A DNA stretch of 64,000 nt, taken from contig NZ_BMWH01000010.1 in the NCBI RefSeq assembly GCF_014651135.1, forward strand, positions 62,001 through 126,000, in the 5' to 3' direction. Below the pieces are notes generated by a model. It was not told the DNA's origin. It saw nothing but the letters and a program-made list of their open reading frames with translations, and ran no database searches. Position numbers and translations under genes: made by a program. Of the stretch, positions 8,953 to 16,909 are shown one piece after another. The stretch comes from Streptomyces echinoruber (GTDB taxonomy: Bacteria; Actinomycetota; Actinomycetes; Streptomycetales; Streptomycetaceae). Each line of letters starts with the position of its first letter. The first letter of the stretch is position 1.

Positions 8953-9486
8953 TCAGGACTGCCGCAGCCGGCCCATGCGCCGGGTGAACGTGGCCGGGTC
9001 GTCGTCGAAGCCGTGCACGCCGGGACGGAGGTTCCAGCCGCCGGAGTCGTCGTGCGTGAACTCCGCGACCGTCGCGGCCGTCGCCCAGAGCACACCGCCG
9101 AAGTCGTCCTGCACCAGGTCGGTGTAGCCCTCGCGGATGCGCAGGCCCGGATTGCGCACGTCGACGAAGGTGCGGTGACCGTACCGCTGCTGGATGACGA
9201 CACCGACCACCACGCGCGCGTAGCGGGCGTCCAGCCGCTCCAGCTCCAGCGTCATCACCTCGTCCCAGCCGAAGCCGATGCCGTCCCTGCTGTCCCGGTT
9301 GAGGTAGATGGTCCCGTCGGGGGAGCGGCTGTCGAAGTGCACGACGTAGACCGGATCGCCGTACGGGTCGCCCGCCGGATAGGTCGCGGCGACGATGTCC
9401 AGGTCGGTGGGCGGGCGGCCCGCCGGGGACGGGTCCCATTTCACCGCCACCTCGACCTTGCGGATGCCTTTGCTGAGGCCGTTCAC
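8953..9486 (-). CDS. TerD-family protein
   Basis: Protein of 177 residues. The GTG start at 9486 has AAGGGGAAG upstream; further codons to 9594 read through a tandem repeat and are not family-like. The TerD fold is recognisable from V-A-V-K-W-D-P, D-L-D-I-V-A, the acidic stretch with F-D-S-R-S-P-D-G-T and N-R-D-S-R-D-G, and the later F-T-H-D-D-S-G-G-W. The acidic loops are the calcium-binding sites of this family. Streptomyces carry several TerD paralogues linked to stress and development; this one stands alone. The substrate or partner is unknown. Confidence 0.85.
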   Translation of the reverse strand: MNGLSKGIRKVEVAVKWDPSPAGRPPTDLDIVAATYPAGDPYGDPVYVVHFDSRSPDGTIYLNRDSRDGIGFGWDEVMTLELERLDARYARVVVGVVIQQRYGHRTFVDVRNPGLRIREGYTDLVQDDFGGVLWATAATVAEFTHDDSGGWNLRPGVHGFDDDPATFTRRMGRLRQS

Positions 9487-9501
9487 CAGCTTCCCCTTCC
9501 C

Positions 9502-9559
9502 GTGCCCCGTCGACTGTGCCCTGTCGACTGTGCCCCGTCGACTGTGCTCCGCCTCAACT
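9502..9559. repeat. 14-bp tandem repeat upstream of the TerD gene
   Basis: GTGCCCCGTCGACT occurs three times head to tail (9502-9543, one mismatch), followed by a decayed fourth copy. It lies in the divergent upstream region of the TerD gene, just outside its ribosome binding site. Each copy contains a SalI-type GTCGAC hexamer. Confidence 0.85.
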
Positions 9560-9671
9560 GCCGGGCGGTGACGGCTGGTTGTCCATCGTGCCACGTGAGT
9601 GGGCGGGTCCGCGCGGTCGCCGGGCCGACGAGGGTGACCAACGCCACGCGCGGTGGCCTTACCATGGCGCG

Positions 9672-10277
9672 GTGCTGGTCAAGTGGATTCGCTGCACCGT
9701 GGTGGACCGCCGCGGGTTCGAGCGGGGGCAGCGAAAGTGGGCGGGGCTTCTCGGCGAGCCGGGGTTCCGGGGGCAGGGCGGCGGCTGGAGCCGGATCCGG
9801 CCGGGGGTGGCGCACATCTTCGCCTTCTGGGAGAGCCGCGCCTTCTACGACTCCTTCATGGCCCGGTCCCACGACCGGCTGGCCGCGGCCCAGGCCGGTA
9901 CCTTCAAGGACGCCCAGGTGCGGCTGTTCGACCACCGCTTCGACGTCAAGACGGGCTTCGAACCCCGCTTCACCGACGCCGACCTGGTCCGGGTGGCGCT
10001 GGCCCGCGTCCACGAGGAGCGGGCCGAGCACTTCGTCCTGATGCAGGAGAAGGTCTGGAACCCGGCCATGGCGGGCTCACCGGGCATGGTGCGCGGCCTG
10101 TTCGGCGAGGCGCCGGGCCACGAGTACCTCGTCCTGTCGATGTGGCAGTCGTCCGCCGAGCACGGCAAGTACCGCGTCGAGCGCCTGGAGCGGCTCGCCC
10201 TGCGGGCCCAGACCGAGGCCGACGTCAAGGCCCTCACCGGTGACATCGTGGAACTCGAGCCGAGCTGGATCGTCTGA
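9672..10277 (+). CDS. YdbC-like (DUF4937) protein
   Basis: Protein of 201 residues from GTG 9672 (V-L-V-K-W-I-R-C-T-V). The fold appears to be a tandem of antibiotic-monooxygenase-like ferredoxin repeats: each half has a W/F-E-S or W-Q-S strand (F-A-F-W-E-S-R-A-F-Y, L-S-M-W-Q-S-S-A-E-H). I recognise it as the YdbC/DUF4937 family; no reaction is known. It contains none of the motifs of a kinase or a hydrolase. No Shine-Dalgarno is evident, so the start is tentative. Confidence 0.7.
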   Translation: MLVKWIRCTVVDRRGFERGQRKWAGLLGEPGFRGQGGGWSRIRPGVAHIFAFWESRAFYDSFMARSHDRLAAAQAGTFKDAQVRLFDHRFDVKTGFEPRFTDADLVRVALARVHEERAEHFVLMQEKVWNPAMAGSPGMVRGLFGEAPGHEYLVLSMWQSSAEHGKYRVERLERLALRAQTEADVKALTGDIVELEPSWIV

Positions 10278-10496
10278 CCCGCCTCGCGCGTGTCGTGCCG
10301 CCGTTCGCCTCGTGCGTGTGCCGCCGGTGCTCGGGCGCGCCCGCCGCGCGCACGGTGCGGTGCCTCGCGTACGGCACAGCACGGTGCCTCGCGCGGTGCG
10401 CGTGCTTCGCGCGCACGGTGCCGTTCGCGTGTGACCTACACCTTATGGGGCCCCGCGCGTGTCCGCCCGGTCGCCCGGCGATCTAGGGTTTCGGAC

Positions 10497-11156
10497 ATGG
10501 CACGACCACGGCGCATCGTCCTCGTCCGGCACGGAGAGTCGATCGGCAATGTCGACGACACCGTGTACGAGCGGGAACCCGACCACGCGTTGCCCCTGAC
10601 CGAGCGCGGGTGGCGCCAGGCCGAGGAGACCGGCGAGAAGCTGCGTGCGCTGTTCGGACACGAGCGGGTGAGCGTCTACGTCTCCCCCTACCGGCGTGCC
10701 CACCAGACCTTGCAGGCCTTCCGCCTCGACCCGGAGCGCATACGGGTGCGTGAGGAGCCCCGGCTGCGCGAACAGGACTGGGGCAACTGGCAGGACCGCG
10801 ACGACGTACGTCTGCAGAAGGCCTACCGGGACGCCTACGGCCACTTCTTCTACCGCTTCGCGCAGGGCGAGTCCGGCGCCGACGTCTACGACCGTGTCGG
10901 AGGCTTCCTGGAGAGCCTCTTCCGCAGCTTCGAGGACCCCGACCACCCGCCGAACGTGCTGCTGGTGACCCACGGCCTGGCCATGCGGCTGTTCTGCATG
11001 CGGTGGTTCCACTGGACGGTCGCGGAGTTCGAGTCCCTGTCCAACCCGGACAACGCCGAGACGCGGATGCTCCTCCTCGGCGAGGACGGCAAGTACACCC
11101 TGGACCGGCCGTTCGCACGGTGGCGTGATCCGGAGCCGTACGGGGTCACGGGATAG
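10497..11156 (+). CDS. Histidine phosphatase (phosphoglycerate mutase-like) protein
   Basis: Protein of 219 residues. The N-terminal L-V-R-H-G-E-S-I-G-N contains the phosphoacceptor histidine. The second catalytic histidine is in L-V-T-H-G-L-A-M-R-L near residue 158. The arrangement is that of the histidine phosphatase superfamily, which dephosphorylates small molecules or proteins; the substrate is not predictable. TAGGGT at 10484-10489 is a -10 hexamer seven bases before the ATG and there is no Shine-Dalgarno, so the transcript is probably leaderless. The preceding 200 bases are GTGC/CGCG-rich low-complexity sequence without a gene. Confidence 0.88.
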   Translation: MARPRRIVLVRHGESIGNVDDTVYEREPDHALPLTERGWRQAEETGEKLRALFGHERVSVYVSPYRRAHQTLQAFRLDPERIRVREEPRLREQDWGNWQDRDDVRLQKAYRDAYGHFFYRFAQGESGADVYDRVGGFLESLFRSFEDPDHPPNVLLVTHGLAMRLFCMRWFHWTVAEFESLSNPDNAETRMLLLGEDGKYTLDRPFARWRDPEPYGVTG

Positions 11157-11614
11157 GGCGGCGGCGCGGTGAACGCCGGCTCCTCGTGCGGCGGCCGCCC
11201 CGACTCCCCGGCCGGTGCCTCCGGCCGGACTCCCGTTGCCGGGCCCGCGCGACCCGTACGGGTACTCTCCGTCCTCGATGGGAACTCTGCGTCACGGTCC
11301 GTGCGTTGTCGTGGCGAGCGCCGTGTCACCGCCGTGGTGGTGCGGCGGATGCTGCGACGTGGGCGGGGAGAGGTGTCATGCCGGTCTTGCGGATCGTCCT
11401 GGCCGTGCTGTTCGGGACCGTGGGCACGGGGAGCGCGGGCGGACGGCAGCCGGTGAACGCCGTGCGCGGCGGCGCGGCCCGGTTCCTCGCGCCGGGTGCG
11501 CGGGAAACCGGGCCGGGGGCGTGGCTCGCCCCTGTGCGCCGGTGGCCGTCCAGCGCCGTGCGGTCGGCGCCGGGTGCGTCGGCCGCGCCGTCACCGCCGG
11601 CGGCCCGGGCCGGG
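11157..11614. other. Intergenic stretch between phosphatase and MFS genes
   Basis: About 460 bases. An ATG at 11378 with a good AGAGG upstream opens a signal-peptide-like beginning (M-P-V-L-R-I-V-L-A-V-L-F-G). The frame has no stop and runs far into the antisense strand of the MFS gene, so I do not call it a gene. It could be a frameshifted remnant. Confidence 0.4.
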
Positions 11615-13165
11615 TCAGCCGATGGCCGGGCCGGCCGTGCCTGCCAGGGCCTCCAGGTCGCTCTTGCGGACCCGGATCACGAACCAGGCGGTGAGCAGGG
11701 CGAGCACGGCCATCGCGGCGGCCGGCACGAACGCGGTGGCGATGCCCTGGGCGAGCACCTCGTGGCTCCACGGCGCGGGCAGCTGGTGGGTCCTGGCGAA
11801 CTCCGCCTTCTGCTCGGGCGTACCGTCGGCCAGGAACTTCGGCAGCTGCTTCGTCGCCTCGTCCTTGCTGGCCGAGCCGAACACCGTCGTCAGGATGGAC
11901 AGACCGAGCGAACCGCCCACCTGCTGCGTGGCGTTGAGCAGCCCGGAGGCCGCACCCGCCTCGTGCTGGGCGACCCCGGCGACGGCGGTGACCGTGACGG
12001 TGACGAAGTTCAGGCCCATGCCGAAGCCGAACACCAGCATCGGGCCGAGCACTCCGCCGACATAGGTGCTGTCGGGGGTGATGAACGTCTGCCAGGTGAG
12101 CCCGACGACCACCAGCGCCGACCCGGTGAGCATGAACGGCTTGGGCCCGAGCACCGGCAGGAAGCGCTGCGACAGGCCCGCGCCGATCGTGATGGCGGCG
12201 GTCACCGGCAGGAAGGCGAGCCCGGCCTTGATCGGGCTGTAGCCGAGCACGTTCTGTACGAACAGCACGATGTAGAAGAACATGCCGAACATCGCCGCGG
12301 CCAGGCTCAGCATGATCACATACGTGCCGGAGCGGTTGCGGTCGGCGAACATCCGCAGCGGGGTGATGGGCTCCCGGGCCCGCCGCTCGGTCAGCGCAAA
12401 CGCCACCAGCAGGACCACCGCGGCGCCGAACGAGCCCAGGGTCAGCCCGTCCCGCCAGCCGTCCTCCGCCGCGCGGATGAAGCCGTACACGAGAGAGGCC
12501 ATGCCCAGGGTCGAGGTCAGGGCGCCCGTGATGTCGAAGCGTCCGGGATGCCGCTGCGACTCGCCGATGTAGAGCGGGGTGAGCACCGTGATCAGCACCC
12601 CGATCGGCACGTTGACGAACAGCACCCAGCGCCAGTCGAGCCACTCGGTGAGCATGCCGCCCGCGAGCAGGCCGATCGCACCGCCGCCCGCGGAGACCGC
12701 CGCGAAGACACCGAAGGCCCGGTTGCGTTCCGGGCCCTCCGGGAAGGTGGTCGTGATCAGGGCCAGCGACGTGGGCGACGCGATCGCGCCACCCATGCCC
12801 TGCAGGGCGCGCGCGGCCAGCAACTGCCAGGGTTCCTGGGCGATCCCGCCCAGCAGCGAGGCGAAGGTGAACAGCAGGATGCCGGTCATGAAGACCCGGC
12901 GGCGGCCGAGGATGTCCCCGGCTCTGGCGCCCAGGAGCAGCAGGCCGCCGAAGGTCAGCGTGTAGGCGCTGACGACCCAGGTGAGGTCGGTGGTGCTGAA
13001 CCGGAGTGCGTCTTGAATGTGCGGAAGCGCGATGTTCACAATCGTCGCGTCGAGTACCACCATGAGTTGGCAGGCCGCGATGACGGTGAGCGCGATACCG
13101 GGATGCCCCTCCCGGCGTGCCACACGTGGTTTCTGGTCCTGGATCAACGGAGAGGTTGTCGTCAC
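11615..13165 (-). CDS. DHA2-family (EmrB/QacA) MFS drug exporter
   Basis: Protein of 516 residues with about 14 hydrophobic membrane segments. Family signatures are V-V-L-D-A-T-I-V-N-I-A-L-P in TM1, the motif-A-like loop G-A-R-A-G-D-I-L-G-R-R-R, and motif C-like G-G-A-I-G-L-L-A-G-G. It would export hydrophobic compounds in exchange for protons at the plasma membrane. An extramembrane loop near residues 430-470 is typical of the subfamily. It is divergent from a TetR gene, and two matching operators lie between them, so drug-inducible derepression is likely. Confidence 0.93.
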   Translation of the reverse strand: MTTTSPLIQDQKPRVARREGHPGIALTVIAACQLMVVLDATIVNIALPHIQDALRFSTTDLTWVVSAYTLTFGGLLLLGARAGDILGRRRVFMTGILLFTFASLLGGIAQEPWQLLAARALQGMGGAIASPTSLALITTTFPEGPERNRAFGVFAAVSAGGGAIGLLAGGMLTEWLDWRWVLFVNVPIGVLITVLTPLYIGESQRHPGRFDITGALTSTLGMASLVYGFIRAAEDGWRDGLTLGSFGAAVVLLVAFALTERRAREPITPLRMFADRNRSGTYVIMLSLAAAMFGMFFYIVLFVQNVLGYSPIKAGLAFLPVTAAITIGAGLSQRFLPVLGPKPFMLTGSALVVVGLTWQTFITPDSTYVGGVLGPMLVFGFGMGLNFVTVTVTAVAGVAQHEAGAASGLLNATQQVGGSLGLSILTTVFGSASKDEATKQLPKFLADGTPEQKAEFARTHQLPAPWSHEVLAQGIATAFVPAAAMAVLALLTAWFVIRVRKSDLEALAGTAGPAIG

Positions 13166-13188
13166 TATGGGTCCCCCACAGGAGCGTT

Positions 13189-13253
13189 AGTGAACGGTCG
13201 CGTTCACTGTCGCCCCCACGGTAGTGAGCCCCTTATAGAGAACGCAAGCGTTC
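13189..13253. promoter_or_regulatory. Two TetR-type operators between MFS exporter and tetR
   Basis: AGTGAACG-GTCG-CGTTCACT (13189-13208) has 8-bp arms. The related GAACG-CAAG-CGTTC (13240-13253) has 5-bp arms, or 6 bp (GAACGC/GCGTTC) read with a 2-base spacer, and continues with ACTT. Both share GAACG-N4-CGTTC. TATAAG on the minus strand (13232-13237) beside the second site is a good -10 for the exporter gene. The adjacent TetR protein is the obvious ligand. Confidence 0.8.
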
Positions 13254-13350
13254 ACTTGTGGTGTCGTCGTGTGGAGTCCCCCTCTGCCGCCCGCGGCCGC
13301 GCCCGTCCCACCCCGAACAGTTCCGCTCCCTCGCTCCCGGAGAGACAACG

Positions 13351-13974
13351 ATGGCTATCTCGCGCCGGCCGGCCGCACCCGTCCGGCCGGCCTCCCCGCG
13401 CCGACGCGGCGCCGTGCTGGAACGCGCGATCCTCGAGGCGGCGCTCGAGCAGCTCGGCACGGTCGGCTGGAACGGTCTGACCATGGAAGGCGTCGCCGCC
13501 GGCGCCCAGACCGGCAAGGCGGCCGTGTACCGCCGCTGGCCGTCCAAGGAGGACCTCGTCGCGGACGCCCTGCGCTCGGGGCTGCCGCCCCTGGACCACG
13601 CGCCCGACACCGGCAGCCTCCGCGAGGACCTGCTCGCGCTGTGCCGCATGCTGCGCGACGCGATGCGCTCCCGGCCCGGCAACGCGGTCCGCTCGGTGAT
13701 TCACGAATGCGATCAGGCCCAGGCCGAGCGCTTCCAGAGCGTGATCATCGACGTCGTGGTGGAGCCGGTCGTCAAGCTGATCCGTGAGATCGCCACCCGC
13801 GGAATCCAGCGCGGCGAGGTGCGGCCCGAGGCGGCCAATGGCTACGTCTTCGACGCGCTCCCGGCGATGATGATGTACCGCACGAAGATGTACGGCTGCG
13901 AATGGGACGACCCCGATCTCGAGGCGCTCGTCGACCAGTTGATGCTGCCGCTGCTGCGCAGGGACGGCACCTGA
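13351..13974 (+). CDS. TetR-family repressor of the adjacent exporter
   Basis: Protein of 207 residues. The ATG at 13351 follows CCGGAGAG. The N-terminal helix-turn-helix is clear: I-L-E-A-A-L-E-Q-L then [23 protein letters not shown]. The C-terminal ligand domain ends [10 protein letters not shown] as in many actinobacterial TetR proteins with a TetR_C_16-like domain. It is divergent from the MFS gene and probably represses both genes through the two palindromes in between. The ligand is unknown. Confidence 0.92.
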   Translation: MAISRRPAAPVRPASPRRRGAVLERAILEAALEQLGTVGWNGLTMEGVAAGAQTGKAAVYRRWPSKEDLVADALRSGLPPLDHAPDTGSLREDLLALCRMLRDAMRSRPGNAVRSVIHECDQAQAERFQSVIIDVVVEPVVKLIREIATRGIQRGEVRPEAANGYVFDALPAMMMYRTKMYGCEWDDPDLEALVDQLMLPLLRRDGT

Positions 13975-13984
13975 GAGCGGTGGG

Positions 13985-14017
13985 CCCCGGTCCCCCGTGC
14001 GCCACGGGGGACCGGGG
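13985..14017 (+). terminator. Strong hairpin after tetR
   Basis: A perfect 15-bp stem (CCCCGGTCCCCCGTG at 13985-13999 with 14003-14017) has a three-base loop and starts 10 bases after the tetR stop codon. It has no T tract. Confidence 0.8.
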
Positions 14018-14056
14018 TGTCGCCGGATGATCCGGTCGGCGTACGCTAAGGGCGCC

Positions 14057-14758
14057 ATGCCGTACGAACCGCCTACTCACGCCGTCGAGCGCTCCCTTCG
14101 GGCCACGACCGGAGCGAAGGTCATCGCCGGGATCGACGAGGTGGGGCGCGGGGCGTGGGCCGGCCCCGTCACCGTCTGCGCGGCGGTCACCGGACTGCGC
14201 CGCCCGCCCGAGGGCCTCACCGACTCCAAGCTGCTGACCGTCAAACGGCGCACCGAACTCGCCGAGGAACTGCGGCAGTGGGTGACGGCGTACGCGCTGG
14301 GGCACGCCTCACCGGAGGAGATCGACGACCTGGGGATGACGGCGGCCCTGCGGCTCGCGGCCGTCCGTGCCCTGGAGGGCCTGCCGGTGCGTCCGGACGC
14401 CGTCATCCTCGACGGCAAGCACGACTACCTCGGCACGCCCTGGAAGGTCCGCACGGTCGTCAAGGGCGACCGGTCCTGCGTGGCGGTCGCGGCGGCCTCG
14501 GTGATCGCCAAGGTGCACCGCGACACGATGATGGCCGAACTGGGCGCCGACCACGCACACTTCGGTTTTGCGGACAACGCCGGGTATCCCTCGCCCGTGC
14601 ACAAGGCCGCACTGGCGGAGTGGGGACCCACCCCGCACCACCGTTTGTCGTGGGCGTATCTTGATGCGCTGCCCCGGTGGCGGCACCTCAAGAAGGTCCG
14701 CGCAGGGGTGGACGGAGGCGTTCCGGAGATCGAGGGCCAGCTCGGCTTCGATTTCTGA
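14057..14758 (+). CDS. rnhB: Ribonuclease HII
   Basis: Protein of 233 residues. It cleaves the RNA strand of RNA/DNA hybrids and excises ribonucleotides embedded in DNA. Asp27 and Glu28 in [13 protein letters not shown] are the first two metal ligands. The third acid lies in [10 protein letters not shown], and the conserved S-V-I-A-K-V-H-R-D supplies the fourth region. A -10-like TACGCT at 14042-14047 and a weak AAGGG precede the ATG. Confidence 0.95.
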   Translation: MPYEPPTHAVERSLRATTGAKVIAGIDEVGRGAWAGPVTVCAAVTGLRRPPEGLTDSKLLTVKRRTELAEELRQWVTAYALGHASPEEIDDLGMTAALRLAAVRALEGLPVRPDAVILDGKHDYLGTPWKVRTVVKGDRSCVAVAAASVIAKVHRDTMMAELGADHAHFGFADNAGYPSPVHKAALAEWGPTPHHRLSWAYLDALPRWRHLKKVRAGVDGGVPEIEGQLGFDF

Positions 14759-14826
14759 CGATTCCGCTCGCACTTGTGTGCCACCCGTTCACGCGAGCCG
14801 CACCAGCGTTTGATAAAAAACAGCCC

Positions 14827-15456
14827 ATGCCTCTCATTCCCGAGGAGCCTCAGATTCACGAGAGTGCCCAGGGTCCCCGCGCCACTTCGGCCGGCGGCCG
14901 CACCGTGCCGAGTCCCCGCCCCGTGCCCGGCCCCCGCCCCGCGGCTCCGCCGCGCCCAGGCCGCCCCGGTGCCCTGCGACCCACTCCCCCGGCGCAGCGC
15001 ACGCAGCGCGACGCCGCGGCGGCCAGGCCGTCGGGCCCGGATGCTGCCGCCGCCCAGACGTCGGCGACCCCCCAGATCCAGCTGATCCCGGCGCCGGCCG
15101 ACGGCGCGCTCGACGCCGCCGAGGAGGCCGTCGACCTGCTCCTGGACTCCGGCCGTGCCCCCGGCGACGTGCTGGTGATCACCACCGGTGAACCGCACCC
15201 GTGGGCCGCGCACGAGCTGTCCTTCGGCGAGGACTCCTACTGGGCGCAGCACGACGCCGGCGACGACGTCTTCTACACGGACGCCGCCGCGGCCTCCCGC
15301 GCCGGTTCCCGTCCCGTCGTGGTGGTCGCCCTCAACGGCGGCAGCGACGCCACCGCGGCCGCCGCGCTGCCGCTGGCCCACTCCAAGGCCGGTTCCCTGC
15401 TGATCGTCTGCGGCGACCCGCAGCGGATCAACTCGGTGCTGGGCGCGGGCGTCTGA
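14827..15456 (+). CDS. Conserved protein resembling the C-terminal motifs of UvrD-like helicases
   Basis: Protein of 209 residues. Residues 1-85 are Pro/Arg/Ala-rich and probably disordered. Residues 90-209 recall domain 2 of superfamily I helicases (UvrD_C-like): D-V-L-V-I-T-T-G-E, the Y-W-A-Q-H-D-A-G-D-D-V-F-Y segment, R-P-V-V-V-V-A-L-N-G-G, and S-L-L-I-V-C-G-D-P. There is no Walker A or DExx box, so it cannot be a helicase by itself. The usual arginine-containing Y-V-G-L-S-R-A segment is replaced by L-P-L-A-H-S-K-A-G. It follows rnhB by 68 bases and may be co-transcribed. The function is unknown, and the likeness is from pattern memory only. Confidence 0.7.
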   Translation: MPLIPEEPQIHESAQGPRATSAGGRTVPSPRPVPGPRPAAPPRPGRPGALRPTPPAQRTQRDAAAARPSGPDAAAAQTSATPQIQLIPAPADGALDAAEEAVDLLLDSGRAPGDVLVITTGEPHPWAAHELSFGEDSYWAQHDAGDDVFYTDAAAASRAGSRPVVVVALNGGSDATAAAALPLAHSKAGSLLIVCGDPQRINSVLGAGV

Positions 15457-15781
15457 GGCATTGGCGTACGCCCCGGTGCTGCCCGTGGGTGGACGCGGGA
15501 GCGCGTTCACGGGCGGACGCGTGCGCTCCTGCCTGCCGCGGGGCGGTGCCGAGGGGCGGCGCGTGAGCCGTGGTCTGCGCGAACCGGTCTGTGCGTTTCC
15601 CCTTGCCGCGGCGTGGATTCACGGCCGGAGGCCGGGCGCGGCTGCGGGCCCACGATGCTGGATGTCGTAGGGCTGGATGCCGGGGTTCCGGTGGACCCGT
15701 GGCGGGAAAGCGGGTGCGTGCAGCGGGTTGGCCGGGCGTCAGGCGGTCGGCGGAACCGAGGAGGCGGTCGGCGAGGGCGGC
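15457..15781. other. Intergenic stretch, convergent genes
   Basis: About 325 bases between two convergent genes. I see only weak GC-rich hairpins and no open frame with coding character. Confidence 0.5.
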
Positions 15782-16393
15782 TCAGCGGGCCGCCGCGCGG
15801 CGCATGGCCTCCGAGGCGGCGCCGCCGGTGCGGGGCAGGGGAGGCCGGTCGGTGGAGGCGGTGAACGGCTCGCGCGCCGAGAGAGCGTTCGGGCGGCGGC
15901 CGCCGCGGCCCTCGCCCATGACCTGCCAGCCGTCCCGGGTCAGGGTGATGTAGGCGCCGCAGCGCAGTCCGTGCAGGGTGCACGCGTCGCGCAGGCCCCA
16001 CATCCACGCGCCGTCCTCCTCCGTCCAGTGCGTGTCGCCGTCGCGGCAGTAGAGCAGCACGGCGGTGTGCACGGGAGTGCGGCGCCGCAGGTCGTGCGGG
16101 ATGATCCGGCGCAACTGGGCGAGGAGCGCGTTGCGGAACATCCAGCCGTCCGCCGGCGCGCTGCCGCGCGGGAAGGAGGCACTGGCCCGCAGCCGCTCGT
16201 CCTGGTCGAGGACCGCGACCACCGCGATCGCCGGACCGGGATGGTGCCGGGCGTGCAGTCCGCTGACCACCTCGCGGGGGTTGCGCAGCAGGGGGATGCC
16301 GGCCGCGGCCCACTCCGCCGGTTCGAGCACACGGTGGACGGAGGCGGTCGACGCCGACAGCGACGCCGAGGACGGAGCGAATCCGAAGGTCAC
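15782..16393 (-). CDS. Unrecognised conserved-looking protein
   Basis: Protein of 203 residues from GTG 16393, which has a strong AGGGAGG. The sequence has real protein character: V-L-E-P-A-E-W-A-A-A-G-I-P-L-L-R-N-P-R-E-V-V-S-G-L-H, then an acidic strand A-V-V-A-V-L-D-Q-D-E-R-L-R-A-S-A-S-F-P-R-G, and an aromatic region W-T-E-E-D-G-A-W-M-W-G-L-R-D-A-C. There is no signal peptide or membrane segment. I do not recognise the family. The middle part could be a RadC/JAB-like fold, but no intact metal motif is seen. Confidence 0.75.
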   Translation of the reverse strand: MTFGFAPSSASLSASTASVHRVLEPAEWAAAGIPLLRNPREVVSGLHARHHPGPAIAVVAVLDQDERLRASASFPRGSAPADGWMFRNALLAQLRRIIPHDLRRRTPVHTAVLLYCRDGDTHWTEEDGAWMWGLRDACTLHGLRCGAYITLTRDGWQVMGEGRGGRRPNALSAREPFTASTDRPPLPRTGGAASEAMRRAAAR

Positions 16394-16763
16394 GATCCTC
16401 CCTTCTGCGACGGGCCCGTACGGCGGGCAGGGACGGATTCCGCTGAACCGCACACCACAGGGCAGCCCTGACGATCACGGGAGCTGTGCGGAGAACAGGC
16501 TTCAATTCTTCCTGTCGAACGTGAATGCGGCAACGAGCAAATGAGGCAGCCGACCGTTATCGGACCATGTGGGGCTTATATACGTGACCTTTGGTCCCGG
16601 GGGCACCGCAGAAGCCGTACGTTGCCTGTGAGGCGACTGAGCCCACACGTTCGTACGTCATGAAGGGGCGGGCCGTCCAGCGGTGTGCGCCGACCGGCGG
16701 TCGAACAGCCGTCTACCCGCGCCCGGTCCCCTTCATGCCGCGGAAGCCGTCCCGCCGAGCGGT

Positions 16764-16890
16764 GTGGGAACCGCCCGTCCACGCGGTGGGAGCCACCGTC
16801 TCCTTGGACGGCGCCATCCAAGGAGCGCGCCGTCCATGGGGAGAGCCTCCGTCCGTGCGGTGGGAGCCGCCATCCACACGGTGGGAGTCG
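16764..16890. repeat. 31-bp imperfect direct repeats flanking a 26-bp palindrome
   Basis: Within the 516-base gap 16394-16909, two copies of a GTGGGAACCGCC-type 31-mer lie at 16764-16794 and 16860-16890. They differ at only a few positions. Between them, 16800-16825 is a 26-bp palindrome with arms CTCCTTGGA/TCCAAGGAG and one mismatched pair. The rest of the gap shows no gene. The block lies just downstream of the recQ stop codon and may act in its 3' end. Confidence 0.7.
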
Positions 16891-16909
16891 CGGTGCGGCC
16901 TCGGGATGC

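Noticed and set aside
11378..11614. Signal-peptide-like frame starting at ATG 11378 with AGAGG upstream
   Set aside because: It has no stop before the convergent MFS gene and runs antisense through it; coding would need a frameshift. Kept only as an intergenic note.
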